64,000 nucleotides of DNA, from NCBI RefSeq assembly GCF_014644495.1, contig NZ_BMKU01000012.1:61112-125111 (forward strand). Reading direction: 5' to 3'. The stretch is from Pseudarthrobacter polychromogenes. Its GTDB lineage: Bacteria; Actinomycetota; Actinomycetes; Actinomycetales; Micrococcaceae. Position numbers and translations under genes: made by a program. Every line of letters begins with the position of its first letter. Position 1 is the first letter of the stretch. The notes under the pieces are model-generated. The model did not search any database and was not told the origin of the DNA. It saw only the letters and a program-made list of their open reading frames with translations. Below, piece after piece: positions 20,593-28,105 of the stretch.

Positions 20593-21380
20593 TTTGCCGC
20601 AGCCGGGCCGTCCGTCGGCTGGGGTTCCGGCCCGGACTCGGCCGGAGCGGGCCGCGTGACAAGCCAGGCGATCCAGACACCGAGGATGTACAGCGGCGCG
20701 CCCATGATGAGGCGGGTGGTTGCCAGGGCAGCAAGTCCTTCAGGCCCCATGAGGTAGAGCGGGACCTGTACGGCAAGCCGAAGCGCAAGGACCGCAACGA
20801 TGATCCAGGTGCCCAGCTGGTAGGCCTTGACCCGTGCCGGGTCCTTGCGCCAGTCGAGGCCTTCGTTCCGGATGAATCCGAAGAGCAGGCCCGCTACCGG
20901 CCATTTGAGGAAGATGGAGAGGACCATCGCCAGGATGTACCCGGCGTTGGTGAAGAAACCGGGCAGGTAGAAGTCCTCTGCCTTGCCGGTGGTATTGGCC
21001 AGCCAGGCCGAGATACCCACGCCCACCACGCCGGCGAGTGCCTGCGTCAGGGGCTTGCGCTGGACCAGCCGGACCACTGTGAAGACGGCTGCGGCGGCAA
21101 GGGCCGCCACAAGGGACAGCGTCAGTTCCCGGGTCACGGTGAAGGCGACCAGGAAGACGAGTCCCGGAGCGATGCTCTCGGCAATGCCCTGGATCCCGCC
21201 GGCGCTCCGGAGGACGTCCACGCGGCCGTCGTGGGTCCGGTGCAGTCCTGCCTTGGCGGCATATTCCGCTGCGAGGCCCGCCACGGGGGAAGGCTCCTGC
21301 GCCGGGCCCGGCTTGCCTGCGTGGCCGGGAGTATCCGGCCCCTGGGATCCGGCGGAGGGGTCGGGCTGGGGCGCGGTCAT
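20589..21380 (-). CDS. DUF3159 membrane protein
   Basis: A 263-residue protein with a Pro/Gly-rich N-terminal 40 residues and then about six hydrophobic segments (for example PGLVFLVAFTVTRELTLSLV and LIMGAPLYILGVWIAWLV). It is a DUF3159 family member, conserved in actinobacteria next to ceoC, the OB-fold protein and dut. Function unknown; it is an inner-membrane protein by sequence. The start ATG overlaps the OB-fold gene stop (ATGA). Confidence 0.87.
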   Translation of the reverse strand: MTAPQPDPSAGSQGPDTPGHAGKPGPAQEPSPVAGLAAEYAAKAGLHRTHDGRVDVLRSAGGIQGIAESIAPGLVFLVAFTVTRELTLSLVAALAAAAVFTVVRLVQRKPLTQALAGVVGVGISAWLANTTGKAEDFYLPGFFTNAGYILAMVLSIFLKWPVAGLLFGFIRNEGLDWRKDPARVKAYQLGTWIIVAVLALRLAVQVPLYLMGPEGLAALATTRLIMGAPLYILGVWIAWLVTRPAPAESGPEPQPTDGPAAAN

Positions 21381-21757
21381 TCGTTCTCCTGGCGGGACAG
21401 TATTTCGTAGCGTGGGTTGAACATGGTGGGCAGTCCGTTGTTCGTGGAAAGCATTCCGTCCAGCCGGATCTCCGCGCCGGCTTCAATGCCCGGCACGCGC
21501 CGGCGCCCCAGCCACACAACGCGGAGCCTTCCGCGCCGTGCACCAGCCTGGGCGGAGGCTTTTTCCGGCTCGGCGTCGGAGACCATGGCGCTGAAGGCGG
21601 CAGCCTGGTCTGCCGGGAGGAAAGTCACCGATTCGATGCGCCCCTGGCAGGTGACACGGCCCTTGTCCGGAAGCTGGCTGATAGGGAGTGTTCCGGCGTG
21701 GTGCCGGGGCACGCCGTCCGGTGCAGGATCAGCCAATCTGTGTGGTTTCCGGGCCAC
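21377..21757 (-). CDS. OB-fold nucleic acid binding protein
   Basis: A 126-residue protein whose core (about residues 35-110) has OB-fold beta-strand spacing: VTCQGRIESVTFLP, RLRVVWLGRRRVPGIEAGAEIRLDG, and a final NPRYEIL. A homologue sits at the same place in the mycobacterial dut region. The start GTG at 21757 is supported by an AGGAG site 8 bases upstream, even though it lies 29 bases inside the DUF3710 gene. A later GTG at 21712 lacks a ribosome site. Confidence 0.82.
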   Translation of the reverse strand: MARKPHRLADPAPDGVPRHHAGTLPISQLPDKGRVTCQGRIESVTFLPADQAAAFSAMVSDAEPEKASAQAGARRGRLRVVWLGRRRVPGIEAGAEIRLDGMLSTNNGLPTMFNPRYEILSRQENE

Positions 21758-22472
21758 GTTCCGGCTCCTGGAGCGCGGGGGCGGGCTGCGCGGGGGCGGG
21801 CTGCGGGGTGGCGGCCGGCGGTGGGGTTGCGGCAGCGTCCTTGGGCAGGCGGAGCTGCAGCAGGTCCCGCGGCGGCATGGGGCTGCCGCCCCGGATCACC
21901 ACAACCTGCCTGAAGAGGGCTTCCAGCGGCTCGGCAGCAGCCCGTTCCAGGGCTGCCGGGCCGCCCAGCACGCCACGGAGGAACCAGCGGGGACCGTCAA
22001 CGCCTACAAAACGCGCCACCCGGTATCCCTGGCTGCCGTCAGGCAGCCCGGCCGGCAGTTTCGCTACGAGTTCAGTGCCGAAGCCTCCCTCGACTTCCTC
22101 GACCTGGCCGCCCTGTGCCCCGACGGACTGGCCGATCTGCTCACGGATTTCGTCCCACAGGCCTTCGGTCTTGGGGGCGGCGAAAGCCTGAAGCTGCAGG
22201 CTCGACCCGTTCAGATCCAAGGTAACGGCCACCACGCGCTGGGTGGCTTCTTCAACCTCGAGGCGCAGTTGCAGGCCCTCACTGGGTGCGATCAGGAGCG
22301 CGCCGAGGTCCACGTAACCGTCGCGGCTGGTGATTTCGGATTCATCAAACGGTCCGTTGGCGCGGACACCGGAGCCTGCCGCGGCGTCCTCCGGGGACTC
22401 CGCGGTGGTCAGGGAGTCATCCGGTTCGGATACTTCTTCCTTCTTGGCTTTCCTGCCGAGCCCAAAGACCAT
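21729..22472 (-). CDS. DUF3710 family protein
   Basis: A 247-residue soluble protein of the actinobacterial DUF3710 family. The N-terminal 40 residues are acidic and low-complexity after a basic MVFGLGRKAKK start. The folded part spans about 40-215, and the Pro/Ala-rich tail (PAATPQPAPAQPAPA) ends in GPETTQIG. The function is unknown; the position between dut and an OB-fold gene is conserved. The ATG at 22472 has an AAGGAG site 8-9 bases upstream. The last 29 bases overlap the next gene in a different frame. Confidence 0.86.
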   Translation of the reverse strand: MVFGLGRKAKKEEVSEPDDSLTTAESPEDAAAGSGVRANGPFDESEITSRDGYVDLGALLIAPSEGLQLRLEVEEATQRVVAVTLDLNGSSLQLQAFAAPKTEGLWDEIREQIGQSVGAQGGQVEEVEGGFGTELVAKLPAGLPDGSQGYRVARFVGVDGPRWFLRGVLGGPAALERAAAEPLEALFRQVVVIRGGSPMPPRDLLQLRLPKDAAATPPPAATPQPAPAQPAPALQEPERGPETTQIG

Positions 22473-22580
22473 GAGGGTGTCTCCTTAGTTGTGAAATGTG
22501 CCGGTCCGGCCCTGAGGGGGTCCCGCCGTCGTGCTCTGCCGCTTGCCGGCAGCGAGCCTGCCGGAACGGAAATACTTGTC

Positions 22581-23111
22581 TCAGGCTCCGGGCCGCCTGA
22601 ACCCGCCGGTGGACCCGAATCCTCCGGTGCCGCGCACGGACCCGCTCAATTCGTTGACGGGGATGAACTGGGCGTACTCAACCCGCTGGATCACCATCTG
22701 GGCAATTCTATCGCCGCGGTGCAGCTCAATGGGCTGGGTGGCATCGGTGTTCAGCAGGGTGACTGCTATTTCCCCGCGGTACCCGGCATCCACCGTTCCC
22801 GGGGCGTTGACGATAGTCAGCCCGTGCCTGGTGGCCAGTCCGGAGCGGGGGTGGATGAGGGCCACGAATCCCTCAGGCAGGGCAATGGCCACTCCGGTGG
22901 GTACGAGCTTGCGCTCTCCCGGCTGCAGGACAACGTCTTCCCTGGCGCGAAGGTCAGCGCCGGCATCGCCCGGGTGCGCGTACGACGGCGCTTCCAGGCC
23001 CGGGTCCAGCATCTTCAGCTGGACCTGCAGGGTCGGGGCCGAGGCAAGGGGCTCGTCCCCGGAAGGCGGGTCCGGGGGAAATGTGTCTACTGCTGCGGAT
23101 TGATCAGTCAC
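22581..23111 (-). CDS. dut: dUTP diphosphatase
   Basis: A 176-residue trimeric dUTPase that hydrolyses dUTP to dUMP, keeping uracil out of DNA. All five family motifs are present in order: PGDAGADLRA (1), PRSGLATRHG (2), NAPGTVDAGYRGEI (3, catalytic Asp), RGDRIAQMVIQ (4) and the C-terminal RGTGGFGSTG (5). The GTG start at 23111 has no Shine-Dalgarno site; a TAGAGT hexamer 8 bases upstream suggests a leaderless transcript. A thymidine kinase lies 2.2 kb further on in the same strand direction, so two dTTP-supply genes are nearby. Confidence 0.96.
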   Translation of the reverse strand: MTDQSAAVDTFPPDPPSGDEPLASAPTLQVQLKMLDPGLEAPSYAHPGDAGADLRAREDVVLQPGERKLVPTGVAIALPEGFVALIHPRSGLATRHGLTIVNAPGTVDAGYRGEIAVTLLNTDATQPIELHRGDRIAQMVIQRVEYAQFIPVNELSGSVRGTGGFGSTGGFRRPGA

Positions 23112-23119
23112 AGTAACTC

Positions 23120-23125
23120 ACTCTA
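23120..23125 (-). promoter_or_regulatory. Candidate -10 for leaderless dut mRNA
   Basis: The minus-strand hexamer TAGAGT ends 8 bases before the GTG start of dut. No ribosome-binding site separates the two. Confidence 0.4.
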
Positions 23126-23170
23126 ACCCGCGCCCGCGGATGGGACCTAGGCCGCGGGCGGCTGCCCACT

Positions 23171-23192
23171 GCGTACAGCCTGCGTACAGCCT
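23171..23192. repeat. 11-bp tandem duplication
   Basis: GCGTACAGCCT occurs twice head to tail in the divergent dut/DUF3093 spacer. It is probably a replication-slippage duplication; no function is evident. Confidence 0.6.
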
Positions 23193-23301
23193 GCCGGGCC
23201 GGACCTCCCAGTGCGGTCCCGCCCTGAACGGCACCGGCCGGCACAGCCGGGACGGGCCCGGCCGGGATGAAATAGCCACGGAAAGGTGGAAAGCTTGGTC
23301 C

Positions 23302-23790
23302 ATGCCCGAATCCAGTTCCGCCGCGTCCGTGCCCAATACTCCCTCAGCCGAAGCTGACGTGATCTATCGCGAAAAGTTGTGGCCGAACGTATGGATCTGG
23401 ATCATCTCGGCAGGCGTTTCAGGGGCGGGGATCCTGGTGTTCGCCCCGATCAGCGCAGCTGCCGGGTACACGGCCGCAGTGGTGCTTTTTGCCATCATCG
23501 CCGTACTCCTGGTCCTTTCCACCCCGAGCATCGTGGTGACCCCGAAAACCCTGACCGTGGGGCGGGCCACCATCGAGCGCCGCTTTGTGGGTGCCGTCCA
23601 GCCGTTCCGCGGCGGGGAAGCGACGGCGGAACGCGGCACCCGGCTGAACGGGCTGGCCTACCTCTGCATCCGGGGCTGGATCGATCCGGTGGTCAAGGTT
23701 GAGATCACCGATCCATCAGACCCGACGCCGTACTGGCTGACCTCCACCCGCCGCCCCGATGAGCTGACGGCAGCCCTCTCAAGGCACTAG
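23302..23790 (+). CDS. DUF3093 membrane protein
   Basis: A 162-residue protein with two adjacent membrane segments (about residues 35-75, WIWIISAGVSGAGILVFAP and VVLFAIIAVLLVL) followed by a soluble C-terminal domain rich in beta-strands. It matches the actinobacterial DUF3093 family found opposite dut. The start ATG at 23302 (MPESSSAAS) places the first membrane helix at a normal distance; an open frame extends upstream to 23140 but runs through a short tandem repeat and is unlikely to be coding. Function unknown. Confidence 0.85.
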   Translation: MPESSSAASVPNTPSAEADVIYREKLWPNVWIWIISAGVSGAGILVFAPISAAAGYTAAVVLFAIIAVLLVLSTPSIVVTPKTLTVGRATIERRFVGAVQPFRGGEATAERGTRLNGLAYLCIRGWIDPVVKVEITDPSDPTPYWLTSTRRPDELTAALSRH

Positions 23791-23913
23791 CCCGCAGGTC
23801 CCCTTTCACCCGGATCTCCCGGAAAATCGCGGCGCGCCCTGCCCCTTGAGCCAAAACCCGGCCGCCGGATGGCAAAGTTTCGAGTGATAGTAATGCCAGG
23901 GTGGAGGATTTGT

Positions 23914-25254
23914 ATGCAGGATCTACGGCTTGTAGGCGTACACGACGACGGGACTCACCTCCTGTTGAGCGGGGCCGGCGGCGAGATGTTCCAGCTGCCG
24001 ATCGATGAAGCGCTGAGGACGGCCAGCAGGTCCGCGGTTAAGCCGCGGGTCGAGCGGCCTGCCATTCCCATGTCCCCGCGGGACATCCAGGCCCGGATCA
24101 GGGCCGGAGCCACGGCGGCGGACGTAGCCGAGGCTTCCGGGCTGCCGCTGGCCAAGGTTGAACGGTACGAGGGCCCGGTCCTCGCAGAACGGGAGTACGT
24201 GGCCCAGCAGGCCCGCAAGGTGGAAGTGGCCGCGCCGTCGCCCGGGCACGACATCTACCGCTCAGCATTCGGTGACAGCCCGGCCACGTTGGGCGACATG
24301 GTGGCGCACAGGCTTTCGGCGCATGGCATCGACCCCGCCTCCGCGGAGTGGGATTCATGGCGCCGCCAGGACGGGACCTGGACTGTGTCTGCCACCTTCG
24401 AGGCGAAGAACGGCGGCGCACAGGGAATCGGCGAGGAGCCGCCCGCGCTGTGGACCTTCAGCCCGGCCCGGAAGACCCTGCATAACGCCAACCGCTGGGC
24501 CCAGCAGCTCAGTGAGCTGGAGCCCCTGGACGGACCGGTCCCGGCCCGCAGGTTGTCCGCCGTCTCCGACCGGCCCTTTGATTTTGAGACCGATGCCGAC
24601 TCCGCTCCCGGCAACCAGGGCGGCAACGCCGGCCAGGCGGCCGGCAAGGATAAGGAATCCGACGGCCTCCTGGACATGCTGCGCTCCCGACGGGGCCAGA
24701 GGCTTGGCGTGGATGAGGACTCCGACGACGCCCTGGCGCTGCTCCTGACCACTGGCGTTCCTGCCGCCCACCCCCGGCCCTCGGAGATCACTCCGGAAGC
24801 GGAAGAACACGACGCCGGACAGGAACCTGACCGTACCGAAGCGCCTGCTGCCCAGGGCGACTCCTTCGTCCGGCGGCGGGATGCCCGGCCGTCCATGCTG
24901 TCCCGGCTCAGCCTCCTGCCGCCCCAGCACGAACCCGCCGACGAGAACCTGCGGCTGCATAACGGCGTCAGCACCGATACCCGGGAAATAACCATTGTGG
25001 CTTCACCGCAGCGGGCCTCCGGCGCCACGGCAGCGGACGCAGCACCGGGCAACGGGAACGGCACATCCAGTGGCGCGGGACTGGACGAATTGCTGGGCGG
25101 CGCCCCGAAGCGTCCTGCGCCCCGGAACGAAGACTCCTCCCCCACCACCGGCCAACTGCCGGAGGCGGGAACTCCCGAACGCCAGCCCGCCAGGCCCAAG
25201 CGCTCCAGCGTTCCATCCTGGGACGAAATCGTCTTCGGTACCCGCGGGGACTGA
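23914..25254 (+). CDS. sepH: Septation protein SepH (DUF3071)
   Basis: A 446-residue cell-division protein that in Streptomyces and Mycobacterium binds FtsZ and stimulates its assembly. The N-terminal DUF3071 region (MQDLRLVGVHDDGTHLLLSG to about residue 180) includes a helix-turn-helix-like segment (IRAGATAADVAEASGLPLAKVERYE). The rest is Pro/Ala/Gly-rich and probably disordered, ending in SSVPSWDEIVFGTRGD, a conserved SepH-like C-terminal tail. The start at 23914 is supported by GGAGG at 23902-23906. It is monocistronic, convergent with tdk. Confidence 0.92.
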   Translation: MQDLRLVGVHDDGTHLLLSGAGGEMFQLPIDEALRTASRSAVKPRVERPAIPMSPRDIQARIRAGATAADVAEASGLPLAKVERYEGPVLAEREYVAQQARKVEVAAPSPGHDIYRSAFGDSPATLGDMVAHRLSAHGIDPASAEWDSWRRQDGTWTVSATFEAKNGGAQGIGEEPPALWTFSPARKTLHNANRWAQQLSELEPLDGPVPARRLSAVSDRPFDFETDADSAPGNQGGNAGQAAGKDKESDGLLDMLRSRRGQRLGVDEDSDDALALLLTTGVPAAHPRPSEITPEAEEHDAGQEPDRTEAPAAQGDSFVRRRDARPSMLSRLSLLPPQHEPADENLRLHNGVSTDTREITIVASPQRASGATAADAAPGNGNGTSSGAGLDELLGGAPKRPAPRNEDSSPTTGQLPEAGTPERQPARPKRSSVPSWDEIVFGTRGD

Positions 25255-25310
25255 CTCCCGGGCCGGCGGCTGGCTCCCGGGCCTGCGGCCCGCACCGCCG
25301 GAAGGACTGT

Positions 25311-26036
25311 CTAGGCGTCCACGCCGGTCCCGCCGGTGCCCCGCCACAGGCACGCATCCACCTCGAACGGCAGCAGCTGGTCCTGTTCGGCCATGAGGTT
25401 GGCGCCATGCGCCGTGACGCGGCGCATGAAATGGCGGCGGCACAGCGTCTCATATCCCACTACGGGGATGTGGCCTGCCGCCGTGGCGGCCGGGCCGTCC
25501 ACGGCCATGTCAACGTCGCCCACCACTACCTGCGCGCCCTCGGTGACCATGACGCCGTCGACCGTGCGTGCGTTGTGCGTTGCCCGGCGGCCGCACCAGC
25601 ACAGGGCCTCCACCTGCAGGACCTGCACCCGGTCCGCGAGTTCGATCAGCCGCTGGGAGCCGGGGAACAGCCGGGTGCGGAAGTCAGCGGTGATGCCGAA
25701 GGCGAAGACGTCCACGTCGATCTCGTCCACGACTTTCGCCAGCTGCTCCACCTGCTCAGGCGTGTAGAACTGGGCTTCATCGCAGATCAGGTAGTCCACA
25801 CGCTGGCCCTGGGTGCGCCGCCGCATGACTTCCTCCCAGAAATCCGTCCCGTCCACTACCTCCACGGCGTCGGTTTCCAGTCCAAGCCGGCTGGAGATAC
25901 GGGACTCGCCGGCGCGGTCGTTGCGGCTGAAGCGGACGCCGCCCCGGCCACGGACCCGGTGGTTGTGGTCCATCTGCAGCGCGAGCGTGGACTTGCCGCA
26001 GTCCATGGTGCCGGAGAAAAAGACGAGCTCAGCCAC
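25311..26036 (-). CDS. tdk: Thymidine kinase
   Basis: A 241-residue type II thymidine kinase for dTMP salvage. The P-loop GTMDCGKST is at about residues 9-17, the DEAQF Walker-B-like motif is mid-protein, and a zinc-type CWCGRRATHNAR lasso follows. The second Cys pair of classic enzymes appears replaced by LCRRHF. It is slightly longer than typical (about 190-220) because of a C-terminal extension. The GTG start at 26036 overlaps the upstream phosphodiesterase gene by 8 bases, with a CAGGAG site 9 bases before it. Confidence 0.93.
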   Translation of the reverse strand: MAELVFFSGTMDCGKSTLALQMDHNHRVRGRGGVRFSRNDRAGESRISSRLGLETDAVEVVDGTDFWEEVMRRRTQGQRVDYLICDEAQFYTPEQVEQLAKVVDEIDVDVFAFGITADFRTRLFPGSQRLIELADRVQVLQVEALCWCGRRATHNARTVDGVMVTEGAQVVVGDVDMAVDGPAATAAGHIPVVGYETLCRRHFMRRVTAHGANLMAEQDQLLPFEVDACLWRGTGGTGVDA

Positions 26037-27321
26037 GGCGGGCGCTCCTGCCGTCGGCCGTGAAATAGAGGAGCGGAACCTCCCGCTCAGCCCTGGTCAG
26101 CGATCCGTGCTGACCCACGACCTCCATCGCGGTGGGGCGGACACGCCTCGTGTCGTAGAGGGCGAGCTCGTCGCGGGCCGCAATCATCACGTCGCCGATC
26201 CTGCGCTCGACTGCGGGCCGGACCGGACCAAAAAGTCCTGCGGCAATGGCGTCCTCCCTGGTGAACGCCCAGATGCGGGTACCGAAACGGCCGCGCCAGG
26301 CGGCGAGGAGCCGCTCCCGTGCACCGGCGTCTGACGCGTCGTCCAGGTACAGGTGCACCATCCGCGGTTCGCCTGCCGTGTGGCGTACTCCTTCCACCAG
26401 CTGCGGATCCGCCGAGAAGTCGATGCGCTGCTGCTCCGGCACGTCGAGCATGCCGTGGTCCGCCGTCAGCAGGATGCTGGTGCCCGCCGGCAGGGAGGAG
26501 TTGAGCCGCTTCATCACGGCGTCCAGCTCTTCAAGCTGGTGTTCCCATTCCTGCGACTGGCAGCCGTGGCGGTGGCCTGCCTTATCAAGCTCGTTGACGT
26601 AGAAGTACATCAGGCCTGGCCCTGGCGCTGCCAGGGCTTCGGCGGCCGCGGCGGTCCGGGCGTGGGAGGTGGTGGCGGGAATGAAGGTGCCGCCGCGGAG
26701 GGCGGCGCGGGTCATGGGTGAGTCCCCGAACTGGGGAAGGCTGACAGTGGTCACTGCCGCCTGGCCGGCAGCGCGTTCCAGCACTGTGGGGAACGGCTGC
26801 CAGGCCACCGGGTCAACCCCGGGGTCCCAGTTGCCAAGAAGGTTGACCACCTTGTCCTGCTCCGGATCCAGCACGTCGTAGCCCACCAGGCCGTGCTGGC
26901 CCGGGGGCAGGCCGGTGCCGAAACTTGCCAATGCGGCGGCCGTGGTGGAAGGGAACGCCGAATCGAGCCACACGGGGACGGCGCCCTGGCCGGCCTGGAT
27001 GACGGAGCGCAGGAAGGGGGTATGGGCGGACTTCTGCTTCAGGAGGTTCCGGCCAAGGCCGTCGGCGACGACGACGCATACGCGGGACGCGGCAGGAAGG
27101 CCAAGGGTGTTGGTGAATCCGTCCAGGCCCAGGCTGGCTGCGGCACTGGTCAGCACGTCCGCCACGGAACGCCGGCCGTAGGCGGGAGCGGGCGGCAGGT
27201 CCGGGGCTTTGGCCGGCCGGCCGGCTGGGGCGCCGGCCGGGACAGGAGCGCCGCTGGCTGGGGTTCGTGGGACGTTGCCGGCTGGGGGGACGTTGCTGGT
27301 TGTTCGTCGTTCGTCCGGCAT
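26029..27321 (-). CDS. Alkaline phosphatase family protein (nucleotide pyrophosphatase/phosphodiesterase type)
   Basis: A 430-residue member of the alkaline phosphatase superfamily. Metal and nucleophile motifs are visible: VVVADGLG (metal Asp), FPSTTAAALASFGTG (Thr nucleophile), NELDKAGHRHG (metal Asp/His) and LLTADHGMLDV (metal Asp-His). The first 45 residues are a Pro/Ala/Gly-rich stretch with no clear signal peptide, so it is probably cytoplasmic. It starts one base after the DUF5998 stop and overlaps tdk by 8 bases. The substrate is unknown. Confidence 0.87.
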   Translation of the reverse strand: MPDERRTTSNVPPAGNVPRTPASGAPVPAGAPAGRPAKAPDLPPAPAYGRRSVADVLTSAAASLGLDGFTNTLGLPAASRVCVVVADGLGRNLLKQKSAHTPFLRSVIQAGQGAVPVWLDSAFPSTTAAALASFGTGLPPGQHGLVGYDVLDPEQDKVVNLLGNWDPGVDPVAWQPFPTVLERAAGQAAVTTVSLPQFGDSPMTRAALRGGTFIPATTSHARTAAAAEALAAPGPGLMYFYVNELDKAGHRHGCQSQEWEHQLEELDAVMKRLNSSLPAGTSILLTADHGMLDVPEQQRIDFSADPQLVEGVRHTAGEPRMVHLYLDDASDAGARERLLAAWRGRFGTRIWAFTREDAIAAGLFGPVRPAVERRIGDVMIAARDELALYDTRRVRPTAMEVVGQHGSLTRAEREVPLLYFTADGRSARRG

Positions 27322-27322
27322 C

Positions 27323-28063
27323 TCAGCGCTGCTGGTGCCCGCGGCTGAGCCGGTTGCCGAACACGCCTGAACGCGGCCGGGCCGGGAGTGACTGGATGTG
27401 GGGCGCCGGGGCGGCAGAGCCCGTGTTCACGGCGCGCAGCGCGCGGGCGAAGAGCTTGGCGTCCTGGACGGCCTGCAATCCGTCCGCCTCGGCGCTGATC
27501 CGCAGGACAATGTCCTCCTGCGCAATGGTGCCGCTGTACCCGTGGTCCGCCTCGCACTGGGGATCCCCGCAGCTGGCGGGGCCCATGTCAAGCCTCTGGC
27601 CGCCGGACCATGCTATGGACAGCGTCACCTCGCGGACCGGGTCTGAAGGCTTGTAGTCCTGAGGCTGCGCGTACATGTAGCTGAGGACCACGGAGCGGAT
27701 CTGCGCCACGGGCACGGACTCAGTGGAGATCTGGGCCACGATTTGCTCACCCGCCTCATCCAGCTGCTGGTCGTCCACGTGGGTGATCACCAGCATGTCC
27801 GCGGTCAGCACCAGCACGGTGATGTGGCGGCGTACCTCGGCACGGTCGAAGTGGGTTTCCAGGTGCACCAGGTGGGCAACGCACTCGCGGCCGTCCAGTG
27901 CGTCGTCCACCACGTCAGCCACCAGGCGCGGGTAAAAACCCGCCTTCTGGAGCGCGCCGTCCAGGCTTTGGCCCTGGGCGCTGTGGCTGTGTGAGCTGTG
28001 GCGGACTGCCTGGTTTTCATTGCCGGGCGTTTCGGGCGCCGACGCGGGAGGCTGTGAGCTCAT
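27323..28063 (-). CDS. DUF5998 family protein
   Basis: A 246-residue protein of an actinobacterial family of unknown function (DUF5998). The conserved core runs from about residue 33 (LQKAGFYPRLVADVVDDALDG) to 215 and includes a CGDPQCEADHGYSG motif whose two Cys and His could bind metal. The N-terminus is His/Ser-rich and the C-terminus basic. First gene of a DUF5998 - phosphodiesterase - tdk operon; start ATG at 28063. Confidence 0.83.
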   Translation of the reverse strand: MSSQPPASAPETPGNENQAVRHSSHSHSAQGQSLDGALQKAGFYPRLVADVVDDALDGRECVAHLVHLETHFDRAEVRRHITVLVLTADMLVITHVDDQQLDEAGEQIVAQISTESVPVAQIRSVVLSYMYAQPQDYKPSDPVREVTLSIAWSGGQRLDMGPASCGDPQCEADHGYSGTIAQEDIVLRISAEADGLQAVQDAKLFARALRAVNTGSAAPAPHIQSLPARPRSGVFGNRLSRGHQQR

Positions 28064-28105
28064 TCCCCCATTTTCACAGATCGGCCCGCCACATTGCTAA
28101 CCGCG

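Noticed and set aside
23140..23301. N-terminal extension of the DUF3093 protein
   Set aside because: The extension crosses a short tandem repeat, reads Arg/Gly/Pro-rich, and the internal ATG gives the normal family length.
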